Source: a bacterium (lineage in GTDB: Bacteria > Actinomycetota > Acidimicrobiia > UBA5794 > ZC4RG35). From it: DNA of 9,480 bases. Below are positions 1-5,523 of this stretch, one piece after another. The notes beneath the pieces were generated by a model. The model ran no database searches and had not been told where the DNA came from. It saw only the letters and a program-made list of their open reading frames with translations. The translations under genes and the position numbers were made by a program. The DNA is taken from positions 1 through 9,480 of the forward strand of contig JAPPKR010000156.1 in the NCBI GenBank assembly GCA_028819835.1, in the 5' to 3' direction. The number at the start of each line of letters is the position of its first letter. Within the stretch, counting starts at the first letter, position 1.

Positions 1-1075
1 CCCGGGAGAGAGCCGGCAGGCTGTCGTCCAGTTCACCGCCGAACAGGAACGGCCGGGACGACGAGGAGTAACCGATGTAGGGATTGACTCCATACGAGAT
101 GCCGAACTCCTGGTCGGGGCCGAGCACGCAACCTTGCGGATGGGAAGCGGCGAACTCGGAGAAGGCCACTATCGCGGAGGGGAGGTAGGGGAGGGCGGGA
201 CCGCCCGCATAGGCGCCGACGATGGGCTCTCCGGTGACCTGCTGCCACAGCGAAGTGGTCTCCAGGTCCCACATGACCAGGTCGGAGTGGCGCAACAGCC
301 CCGAGACGCCGAACCGCAGGTGTGCGCCGTCGGGCGCCACCGGGTTGAATGCGACCGCCGTGTTGCACAGGGGGCAGTAGGTGACCAGTACCGGACGATC
401 GCCGAAGCGGTCGTTGACGATCTCGTGTCGGGTCAGTACCCGGAGGGGATAGAAACGGGCGTCGTCGCCGATGCGGACCAGCATCCCGGGATCCTGCTCG
501 GAAAGCCACTCCCGTGCCGCTTCGGCGTCCACGAACACCGGCCGGTCCAGGGGGCGGATGAGATCGCGGGGATCGACGGTGGGGATGCCCAGGCCCAACT
601 CCTCGGTGTCGATGGTGGTCCGGGACCAGTCCGTCGGCCAGGACGCCACTGCCATCTCGAGGTGGGAGGGAGGAGGGTGGGGGTTGTCTGCGGCCACCGG
701 CCGCACGATCGCCGGGGCATCAAGCGGCAAGGGACACCGTCGGTCGCCGTCCACCGGGGGCTCGGTTGTGGGTACGGCTGTGGACGCAGTGGGCGCCGTC
801 GCTTCCTCGGACGCGGCGGGTCCGGTTGTCCCGGGAGTGGCGGATGTTTCACTGGGCTCCGTGGTACCGGATGCCGATTCTGGGGAGGTGGAGGTGGACT
901 CGGTGGAAGTGGAGTCGGTCGGAGTGGCCTGGGAACCGGAGGAGACAGGGGCGTCGGACGGCGCTTGGGAGGTAGGGGAACCGGGCGCCGGTTCTTCGCT
1001 CCCACAGGCTGCGGCGAACATCACGATCACAAAGCCTATGGCGCCAGCCCTCAGCCAAGAGGGTCTGTGAGACAT
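1..1075 (-). CDS. DUF3179 domain lipoprotein, partial (C-terminus beyond left edge)
   Basis: Reading the minus strand from the ATG at 1075-1073 gives 358 residues with no stop before the window edge, so the 3' end is missing. Residues 1-24 form a lipoprotein signal: a basic start (MSHRPSWLR), a hydrophobic stretch, and the lipobox AAAC with Cys24 as the predicted lipidated residue. Residues about 25-110 are a Ser/Thr/Pro/Glu-rich linker without aromatic residues. The globular part carries the signatures of the DUF3179 family: TYCPLC with Cys234 and Cys237, FGVSGLL near 255-261, HSDLVMWD near 263-270, SLWQQ near 275-279, and NPYIGY with PFLF near the visible end. The family has no established function; the CxxC pair could bind a metal or be redox active, which is inference. 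It should sit on the outer face of the cytoplasmic membrane. It is divergent from xseA, and nothing links the two functionally. No Shine-Dalgarno site precedes the ATG, but TAGACT lies 7 nt upstream. Family assignment is by motif recognition only. Confidence 0.85.
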   Translation of the reverse strand, partial: MSHRPSWLRAGAIGFVIVMFAAACGSEEPAPGSPTSQAPSDAPVSSGSQATPTDSTSTESTSTSPESASGTTEPSETSATPGTTGPAASEEATAPTASTAVPTTEPPVDGDRRCPLPLDAPAIVRPVAADNPHPPPSHLEMAVASWPTDWSRTTIDTEELGLGIPTVDPRDLIRPLDRPVFVDAEAAREWLSEQDPGMLVRIGDDARFYPLRVLTRHEIVNDRFGDRPVLVTYCPLCNTAVAFNPVAPDGAHLRFGVSGLLRHSDLVMWDLETTSLWQQVTGEPIVGAYAGGPALPYLPSAIVAFSEFAASHPQGCVLGPDQEFGISYGVNPYIGYSSSSRPFLFGGELDDSLPALSR

Positions 1076-1082
1076 GGTGGCG

Positions 1083-1088
1083 AGTCTA
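1083..1088 (-). promoter_or_regulatory. Putative -10 element of the DUF3179 gene (leaderless type)
   Basis: On the minus strand TAGACT ends 7 nt before the ATG at 1075. The match to TATAAT is 4 of 6 and keeps the key T, A and final T. Transcription would start at or within a base or two of the ATG, which fits the absence of a Shine-Dalgarno site. No convincing -35 hexamer is seen 16-19 nt further upstream. The same TAGACT hexamer occurs in the same place before moaB. Confidence 0.4.
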
Positions 1089-1104
1089 AATCTTGCGCAG
1101 AACT

Positions 1105-1110
1105 TATAGT
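1105..1110 (+). promoter_or_regulatory. Putative -10 element for xseAB
   Basis: TATAGT matches TATAAT at 5 of 6 positions and lies in the most AT-rich stretch of the 75-base divergent region 1076-1150. A start about 7 nt downstream would give a leader of about 34 nt before the xseA ATG at 1151. There is no clear -35. On the other strand the overlapping TATAAG (1108-1103) could equally be a minus-strand -10, so the orientation is uncertain. Confidence 0.35.
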
Positions 1111-1150
1111 TATTTCCTTAGTCGAACACCCCCTCTCTTGGACCCCGAAG

Positions 1151-2539
1151 ATGAACAGAGACTCGCCCCTGATTCCCGCTGGCGCCTCCCCGGAAGAGAC
1201 CACATTCACCGTCTCGGAGTTGGCCGGGCGCATAAGGGGAGCCTTGGTGGGCGCCTTTCCCTCCCTGGTGTGGGTCACGGGAGAGGTGGCCAACCTCACC
1301 AGGTCCAATGCCGGGCACATCTACCTGGACCTGATGGAACGGGCCCCGGAGGACTCCGGGGATGAACAGACCTTGTTGCATGCGGTGATATGGGAGAGCC
1401 GCCGCCTGGAGATCAACCGGGCGCTGCGGAGGGCGAAGTGGGGGAGAGTGTCGGACGGAGACGAGATAAAGGTGAAGGTGGGAGTGGACTTCTACCGGCC
1501 CCAGGGCAAGTTGACTCTCCAGATCCACGAGGTAGATCCCGACTACACCCTGAGCAGGTGGAAGAAAGAGAGGGAACGGGTGGTGGCGGCTCTCCGGGCC
1601 GAAGGGGTCTTCGACCGCAACCGGAACCTTCCCCTCTCCGCGGCGCCCCATCGGGTGGGCCTGATCACCAGCGAGGGGAGCAGGGCGCAAGCCGACTTTG
1701 TCGCCACCCTGGCCGAGAGCGGACTGGGATGGCGGGTGGAGTTCCATCACTCCGGCGTGCAGGGTGACGCGGCCAGGGCTTCGCTCATCGACGCCCTCGG
1801 TCGGCTTGCCGCGCGCCGTCCGGATGTCATCTGCATCGTCCGAGGAGGCGGGTCCACCACCGACCTGGCGGTGTTCGACCACGAGGAAGTGGCCCGGGCG
1901 ATCGCCCGCTGTGAGGTGCCCGTCATAACCGGCATCGGCCACGAGTTGGACCGGACCGTCTCCGATCTGGTTGCCCATCGCTCGGAGAAGACTCCCACCG
2001 CATGCGCCTCCTGGTTGGTGACCCGCAACCGCCTCTACCTGCGCCGCGTCGACGGGGTGGGAAGAAGCCTGGCGGAGACGGCCGGGTCGGTGGTGATGCG
2101 GCATCGGCGGCTCCTGGACCGCTCTCCCGCCGAGTTGGCCGCCGCGGTTGACGGAACCGTGGCCCGTTTCCGGCGGCGCCTCCACCGCTCGGGCGAACTG
2201 CTGCCGGCCCAGGTCGGTCCCCTCCTGAACCGGGCCGGCGGGAGGCTCCGTGCCCGTCATGCCTCCCTTGCGCGCGAAGCCGGCCTGGTTCTGAGAAGGG
2301 AGCGCACCCGGATCGACACGGCCGTGACGGTCGCCGAGGCCTATGATCCGCGGCGCAACCTGGCGAGAGGATGGTCGATTACCCGCCGGGTGGGAGGCGG
2401 AGTGATCAGTACTGTCTCAGGGGTGGACCGGGACGAGACCATCGAGACCTGGTTGTCGGATGGTACGGTGGTCAGCAGAGTGTTGGACACCGCCCCCGCC
2501 CCGCCGTCTCCCAACGCTCAAAGGAGTGACAAGCCATGA
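1151..2539 (+). CDS. xseA: Exodeoxyribonuclease VII large subunit
   Basis: This is the catalytic subunit of exonuclease VII, which with several XseB copies degrades single-stranded DNA to acid-soluble oligonucleotides in the cytoplasm. The start is the ATG at 1151 (462 aa, close to E. coli's 456). The reading frame is open further upstream, but that part is antisense to the DUF3179 gene and does not look like XseA. The N-terminal OB-fold domain begins near residue 18 and includes WVTGEVANL (41-49) and GHIYLDL. The catalytic domain carries ITSEGSRAQAD ending at Asp182, which by eye aligns with the Asp of the family's TSPTGAAxxD motif. RGGGSTTDL follows at 231-239 and GIGHELD at 261-267, then a TPTA motif. 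The C-terminal part is Arg-rich and helical, as expected for the XseB-binding region, and ends in a conserved-looking GWSITR strand. Two departures from the E. coli pattern are visible: a roughly ten-residue acidic insertion in the OB-fold (APEDSGDEQ) and TTD in place of LED. The gene overlaps xseB by 4 bases, so the two are co-translated. Confidence 0.95.
   Translation: MNRDSPLIPAGASPEETTFTVSELAGRIRGALVGAFPSLVWVTGEVANLTRSNAGHIYLDLMERAPEDSGDEQTLLHAVIWESRRLEINRALRRAKWGRVSDGDEIKVKVGVDFYRPQGKLTLQIHEVDPDYTLSRWKKERERVVAALRAEGVFDRNRNLPLSAAPHRVGLITSEGSRAQADFVATLAESGLGWRVEFHHSGVQGDAARASLIDALGRLAARRPDVICIVRGGGSTTDLAVFDHEEVARAIARCEVPVITGIGHELDRTVSDLVAHRSEKTPTACASWLVTRNRLYLRRVDGVGRSLAETAGSVVMRHRRLLDRSPAELAAAVDGTVARFRRRLHRSGELLPAQVGPLLNRAGGRLRARHASLAREAGLVLRRERTRIDTAVTVAEAYDPRRNLARGWSITRRVGGGVISTVSGVDRDETIETWLSDGTVVSRVLDTAPAPPSPNAQRSDKP
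2520..2526 (+). promoter_or_regulatory. Shine-Dalgarno site of xseB
   Basis: AAAGGAG lies inside the last codons of xseA, 9 nt before the xseB ATG at 2536. It fixes the xseB start and shows that this internal operon gene uses a Shine-Dalgarno site, unlike several gene starts elsewhere in the window. Confidence 0.7.
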
Positions 2540-2772
2540 GTGAATCCCCGCCTCCTCCGCAGACGCCCCAGAGCTACGCGGAGGGACTGGCTGAACTGGA
2601 GGGGATACTCGACTATCTGCGGGGAAGCGAGGTGGACCTGGAAGCCATGGCTGAGAAGGTGGAACGGGCGGGCCATCTCATCCGGTTTTGCCGCAGACGG
2701 CTCGACGACGTCTCGCTCCAGGTGAACGACGTCCTGGAGTCGGTGAAAGCCGCTCTCGAGGAGGAGCAATAG
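2536..2772 (+). CDS. xseB: Exodeoxyribonuclease VII small subunit
   Basis: This is the small accessory subunit of exonuclease VII, which binds the helical C-terminal part of XseA. The protein is 78 residues, the usual size for XseB. It has the family pattern SYAEGLAELEGILDYL near residues 13-28, followed by a helix with VDLEAMAEKVERAGHLI and a final helix. It is predicted to be two to three helices with coiled-coil character. The first dozen residues are Pro-rich (PPPPQTP) and probably disordered. The ATG overlaps the xseA stop (ATGA) and a good Shine-Dalgarno site precedes it. The gene ends 33 bases before the converging thioesterase gene. Confidence 0.95.
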   Translation: MSESPPPPQTPQSYAEGLAELEGILDYLRGSEVDLEAMAEKVERAGHLIRFCRRRLDDVSLQVNDVLESVKAALEEEQ

Positions 2773-2805
2773 CGGGGACTCTCACCGGCCGGAGCAAACC
2801 GGGGC

Positions 2806-3672
2806 TTACGGGCGTCGGTCCTGCCGGGAGAAGTCGGGAGGCGCCATGGTTCCCGGAATCGAGGTGCGGTAATCGGCGAAGAGGGTCTGGACCGATCTCC
2901 CGATCGCGCCGGATGCGTCGAACAACTGGGAGTGGGCCACCCCTCTGCCCAGGTCGGCGAACCATGACGCCGAACGGAGCCCCACCCATTCGCCAGCCGG
3001 CATCCGCAGGAGATGGACGTTGAGATCGGCGTTCATGAAGACCCAGGAGGTGGGGAGGGCCGAACTGACCCCGTTCCCGTGGTCGGCGCTGATCACCGCC
3101 CGGAGCAGGGGCGTGAGTCTCTCCCCGGCTACCAGGGGAGTGAGGATCCTCATCCACACCGCTCCCGGGCCGGCCTGGTCGTACACTCCCTCGGCCTGGC
3201 GCATCTCGACGCCGTGACGGTGGAAGTACGGCCGACCGCTGACACCAACTCCCACCCGTTCCATGTCAACCGGGGAAGCCTCTTCCACCGGGACCGGAAG
3301 CAGCGCCGGATCGGGCCTGGCGGCCTCCGGCGGGGGTCGGTCGGCGGTGCGGAGCCGCATGGCGGTGGCCTGGGCCACCTCGGTGTCCCCCGCCCGGAGA
3401 TGGGCCCGCACCAACTGGATGCGCTTTCCCTCCCGGAGAATGGAGGTGGTGACCCGGAGCGGGACGGTGGGCACCACCCGGAAGATGTCCACGGTCAGGC
3501 GGGCGATCTCCATGGGCGTCAGGGTGGGAACGGCTTCGACCGCCCGCGCCAGGAGGCCGGCTACCAAGCCGCCGTGCTGTCCGTTCTCGTACCATCCGGA
3601 TTGGGAGAGCGGAGTCGACTCCACGACCTCGGGGTCGGAGGTGGGTAGGTAGGGTGCTGGAGGAATCTCCAT
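2806..3672 (-). CDS. TesB-like acyl-CoA thioesterase (double hotdog)
   Basis: The 288-residue product looks like a thioesterase of the TesB/4HBT_3 type, with two hotdog domains in one chain, hydrolysing acyl-CoA in the cytoplasm. The first hotdog (about residues 23-110) has ENGQHGGLVAGLLARA (29-44), then TVDIFRVVP, then an EGKRIQLVRAHLR strand and an EVAQATAMRL strand. A Pro-rich linker follows. The second hotdog (about 180-285) has ADHGNGVSS, DLNVHLLR, GLRSASWF and a terminal GRSVQTLFADYR. In TesB the acidic residue of this second half takes part in catalysis, and the Asp of ADHGNG is the candidate. I chose the ATG at 3672. An ATG at 3732 is also in frame but would overlap the divergent moaB start. 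No Shine-Dalgarno site is visible; GATAAC (3690-3685) lies 12 nt upstream. Actinomycetes carry many such paralogues, often annotated only as thioesterase family protein, and the chain-length specificity cannot be read from sequence. Confidence 0.85.
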   Translation of the reverse strand: MEIPPAPYLPTSDPEVVESTPLSQSGWYENGQHGGLVAGLLARAVEAVPTLTPMEIARLTVDIFRVVPTVPLRVTTSILREGKRIQLVRAHLRAGDTEVAQATAMRLRTADRPPPEAARPDPALLPVPVEEASPVDMERVGVGVSGRPYFHRHGVEMRQAEGVYDQAGPGAVWMRILTPLVAGERLTPLLRAVISADHGNGVSSALPTSWVFMNADLNVHLLRMPAGEWVGLRSASWFADLGRGVAHSQLFDASGAIGRSVQTLFADYRTSIPGTMAPPDFSRQDRRP

Positions 3673-3699
3673 CAAGTCGGGGAGGTTATCACCGCCGGG

Positions 3700-3705
3700 T
3701 AGACT
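3700..3705 (+). promoter_or_regulatory. Putative -10 element of moaB/mog (leaderless type)
   Basis: TAGACT ends 8 nt before the ATG at 3714, so transcription would start at about the ATG. No Shine-Dalgarno site lies at a usable distance: the nearest GGAGG, at 3681-3685, is about 28 nt upstream. The hexamer and spacing are nearly the same as before the DUF3179 gene. No clear -35 is seen. Confidence 0.4.
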
Positions 3706-3713
3706 CGAATCCG

Positions 3714-4202
3714 ATGGCCCGGGACAAGGCATGGAGAGCGGCGGTAATCACTCTCAGCGACGGGGTGATCGCCGGGACCCGCCAGGACCGCTCCGGGGAG
3801 GTGCTGTCGGGGTTGTTGGGGGAAGCCGGATACGAGATCCGGGTGCGGAGGGCTGTGGAGGACACCGAGGAACTGATCGTGGCGGCGCTGGTGGAGGCCT
3901 GTGAGGAAGTGGACCTGGTGGTGACGACGGGAGGGACCGGGCTGGGCCCCCGCGACGTGACCCCCGAAGCCACCCGGCGGGTGATCCACCGGGAGGTCCC
4001 CGGCCTTTCCCAGATGATGATGGCCGCCGGCCTGGCGGTCACCCCCATGGCCGCCCTCTCCAGGGCGGTGGTGGGCGCCCGGGGGTCGACTCTGATCATC
4101 AACCTGCCTGGCAGTCCCAAGGGGGCGGTGGAGAATCTCGAACCGGTGCTGGGGGTGCTGCCCCACGCCCTCGACCTGCTGGCGGGGGACACGGTCCACT
4201 AG
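3714..4202 (+). CDS. moaB: MogA/MoaB family molybdopterin biosynthesis protein
   Basis: The product is a cytoplasmic molybdenum cofactor protein of the MoCF fold, which in its active members adenylates molybdopterin before molybdate insertion. It has 162 residues, a normal length for a stand-alone MoaB/MogA. Motifs are ITLSDG near 12-17 with Asp16, and QDRSGE near 24-29. The molybdopterin-binding loop TTGGTGLGPRDVTPEA starts at Thr71, with Asp81 in the conserved PRDVTPE. INLPGSPKGA follows near 129-138. I chose the ATG at 3714; a GTG at 3654 is in frame but would overlap the divergent thioesterase gene. Sequence alone does not separate adenylyltransferase (Mog) from the less well understood MoaB. 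Its neighbours downstream include xdhC and coxG homologues, so it probably serves the same molybdo-hydroxylase supply route. The gene ends 74 bases before rmuC. Confidence 0.93.
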   Translation: MARDKAWRAAVITLSDGVIAGTRQDRSGEVLSGLLGEAGYEIRVRRAVEDTEELIVAALVEACEEVDLVVTTGGTGLGPRDVTPEATRRVIHREVPGLSQMMMAAGLAVTPMAALSRAVVGARGSTLIINLPGSPKGAVENLEPVLGVLPHALDLLAGDTVH

Positions 4203-4264
4203 AAAACGGGTGGCTGGTGAGGAGCCGGGACCTCGCAATACCGGGTTTTGTCACACCCCCTCCT

Positions 4265-4270
4265 CATACT
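4265..4270 (+). promoter_or_regulatory. Putative -10 element of rmuC (leaderless type)
   Basis: CATACT ends 6 nt before the ATG at 4277. A TTGTCA hexamer (4248-4253) matches the -35 consensus at 5 of 6 positions but is only 11 nt from CATACT, too close for a standard sigma-70-type promoter. The assignment therefore rests on position and the lack of a Shine-Dalgarno site. Confidence 0.3.
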
Positions 4271-4276
4271 TGGGGT

Positions 4277-5449
4277 ATGGATATATGGATCATTATTGCT
4301 TTGGCGGTAGTGGCTTGTCTACTGGGGTGGAACATAGCCCAGCACCGCAGTAAGAAAAGGGAGACCCAGTTGCAGCGGCAGGCGGAGGACACCGTGCAAA
4401 CGGTGCTGGACCTGCTGGGCCGGGATCGACAGGATCGGCAGAGCGAAGCCCGTGCGCTCACCGAGAAGACAGCTACCGCTGCGGCTTTGGAGGCTGCTCG
4501 GATGGCCAAGGCCGAATTGGAGACCCAGTCCCGGTCCAGCGCCGATCTGATTGCCCAGCAGCAGAGGACCTTCAGCCGGACGGCCGAGCAGATCGGGGAC
4601 CATCTCGCAGGGATCCAGCGCGATCTGGCTTCCCGGCAGGGAAACTGGTCGCAGCAGTTCGGTCAGGTTAACGAGACTCTCGCCAAGTTGGGGGGAACCA
4701 CAGAGTCACTCACTCACATGCTCAGCTCTCCCGGCCAAAAGGGGAGTTGGGGGGAGAAGGTGGCCGAGGACATCCTCCGGGCGATGGGAATGAAGGAGGG
4801 CGTCTCCTACGACGTGAGAAAGAGGCTTCCCGGAGGGGAAATTCCCGACTTCGCCTTCCGTCTCCCCAGGGGTCAACTCCTGTGCATGGACTCCAAATTC
4901 CCCTTCGACTCTTATCGCAGCTACCAGGAAGCGCCCGAAACCCAGAAGGAAGCGCGTAAGAGGGAGTTCCTCCGTGCGGTTAAAGGGCACGTGAGGGCTC
5001 TTTCCACCAAGTCCTACGGAGACGCCGGGATGGTTCTGATGTTCATCCCGCTTGAATCGGTCTATGCCTTTATCTGGGAGAGCGACGCCGGCTTGCCGGA
5101 CTTCGCCTTCAAGAACGGGGTGATGCTCTGTGGTCCGTCCAACCTGTTTGCCGTCCTCACCCTGGTCAGGGAAGCCAACGCCGCCTTCGCGCTGGAGAAG
5201 GCCGGAGACGAGGTGCTGGAGATCTTCAACCTGGTGAAGAGGGAGTGGATGGACACCCAGAAGGTGATCGAGGTGCTCCAGACCCACATCAAAAACGCCG
5301 ACAAGAAGGTGGGCGAGATCACCGGGAAGCGTTATCAGGCCATGGACAGGGTCTTCGATCAGATCGATTCGGTGCGAAGCGATCGGGGAATGACCCCCAC
5401 CGACGAAGTCGCTCCCGGTCAGACTGTCCCTTTGATCAAGGTTATCTAG
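4277..5449 (+). CDS. rmuC: DNA recombination protein RmuC
   Basis: RmuC is a membrane-tethered protein that limits recombination at inverted repeats and is thought to have a nuclease-like core. From the ATG at 4277 the product is 390 residues (E. coli about 475). Residues 2-20 are a single hydrophobic segment (WIIIALAVVACLLGW), which supports this start over the in-frame upstream GTG at 4217. Residues about 25-145 are rich in Gln, Glu, Arg and Ala and should form a long coiled coil. The core starts at SPGQKGSWGE (Gly156-Glu160). It continues with IPDFAFRLP (Asp191) and MDSKFPFDSY (Asp205, Lys207), a spacing that fits a PD-(D/E)XK-like active site, although that is inference. GMVLMFIPLESVYAF and the LFAVLTLVREA segment complete the family pattern. 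The gene lies between two molybdenum-cofactor-related genes with no obvious functional link to them. Confidence 0.93.
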   Translation: MDIWIIIALAVVACLLGWNIAQHRSKKRETQLQRQAEDTVQTVLDLLGRDRQDRQSEARALTEKTATAAALEAARMAKAELETQSRSSADLIAQQQRTFSRTAEQIGDHLAGIQRDLASRQGNWSQQFGQVNETLAKLGGTTESLTHMLSSPGQKGSWGEKVAEDILRAMGMKEGVSYDVRKRLPGGEIPDFAFRLPRGQLLCMDSKFPFDSYRSYQEAPETQKEARKREFLRAVKGHVRALSTKSYGDAGMVLMFIPLESVYAFIWESDAGLPDFAFKNGVMLCGPSNLFAVLTLVREANAAFALEKAGDEVLEIFNLVKREWMDTQKVIEVLQTHIKNADKKVGEITGKRYQAMDRVFDQIDSVRSDRGMTPTDEVAPGQTVPLIKVI

Positions 5450-5476
5450 GGGGCGGCGGGGGGATCGCCTGACCGG

Positions 5477-5503
5477 CCGCCGGTGTCCGGGACGGGCCGG
5501 CGG
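5477..5503 (+). terminator. GC-rich hairpin between rmuC and xdhC (terminator or attenuator candidate)
   Basis: CCGCCGG (5477-5483) and CCGGCGG (5497-5503) are perfect inverted copies around a 13-nt loop, and two flanking G-U pairs could extend the stem to 9 bp. It starts 27 nt after the rmuC stop and ends 5 nt before TATCCT, the possible -10 of xdhC. A pyrimidine-rich stretch (TTCTCTATCCT) follows, but not a true U-tract. It could end rmuC transcription or lie across the xdhC promoter as an operator. Confidence 0.4.
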
Positions 5504-5508
5504 TTCTC

Positions 5509-5514
5509 TATCCT
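5509..5514 (+). promoter_or_regulatory. Putative -10 element of xdhC (leaderless type)
   Basis: TATCCT ends 9 nt before the ATG at 5524, which has no Shine-Dalgarno site. Transcription would start within about 3 nt of the start codon. No -35 hexamer stands out, and the expected -35 region falls inside the preceding hairpin. Confidence 0.35.
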
Positions 5515-5523
5515 CTGACGCAC

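Noticed and set aside
433..1005. Pro/Arg-rich minus-strand open frame of 190 codons.
   Set aside because: It is an out-of-frame shadow of the DUF3179 gene; the true frame has the lipobox, CPLC and FGVSGLL signatures.
134..1150. A long open plus-strand frame continuous with xseA, which would add about 339 residues to its N-terminus.
   Set aside because: It is antisense to the DUF3179 lipoprotein gene, its translation is Gly/Arg-rich low complexity without family motifs, and XseA from 1151 already has the normal length.
1118..2260. Minus-strand open frame of 380 codons opposite xseA.
   Set aside because: It is an antisense shadow caused by GC-rich codon use; no domain is recognisable and xseA is certain.
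2773..2805. CCGG-rich 33-base gap between convergent xseB and thioesterase genes as a possible terminator.
   Set aside because: Only 4-bp stems can be drawn; there is no U-tract and no extended pairing.
4217..4236. Small hairpin after moaB: GTGAGG and CCTCGC around an 8-nt loop.
   Set aside because: The stem is only 6 bp with one G-U pair and is not directly followed by a T-run (TTTTG comes about 10 nt later), so it is too weak to call a terminator.
4248..4270. TTGTCA and CATACT before rmuC as a paired -35/-10 promoter.
   Set aside because: The spacing is 11 nt, well short of 16-19; only the -10-like hexamer was kept, at low confidence.
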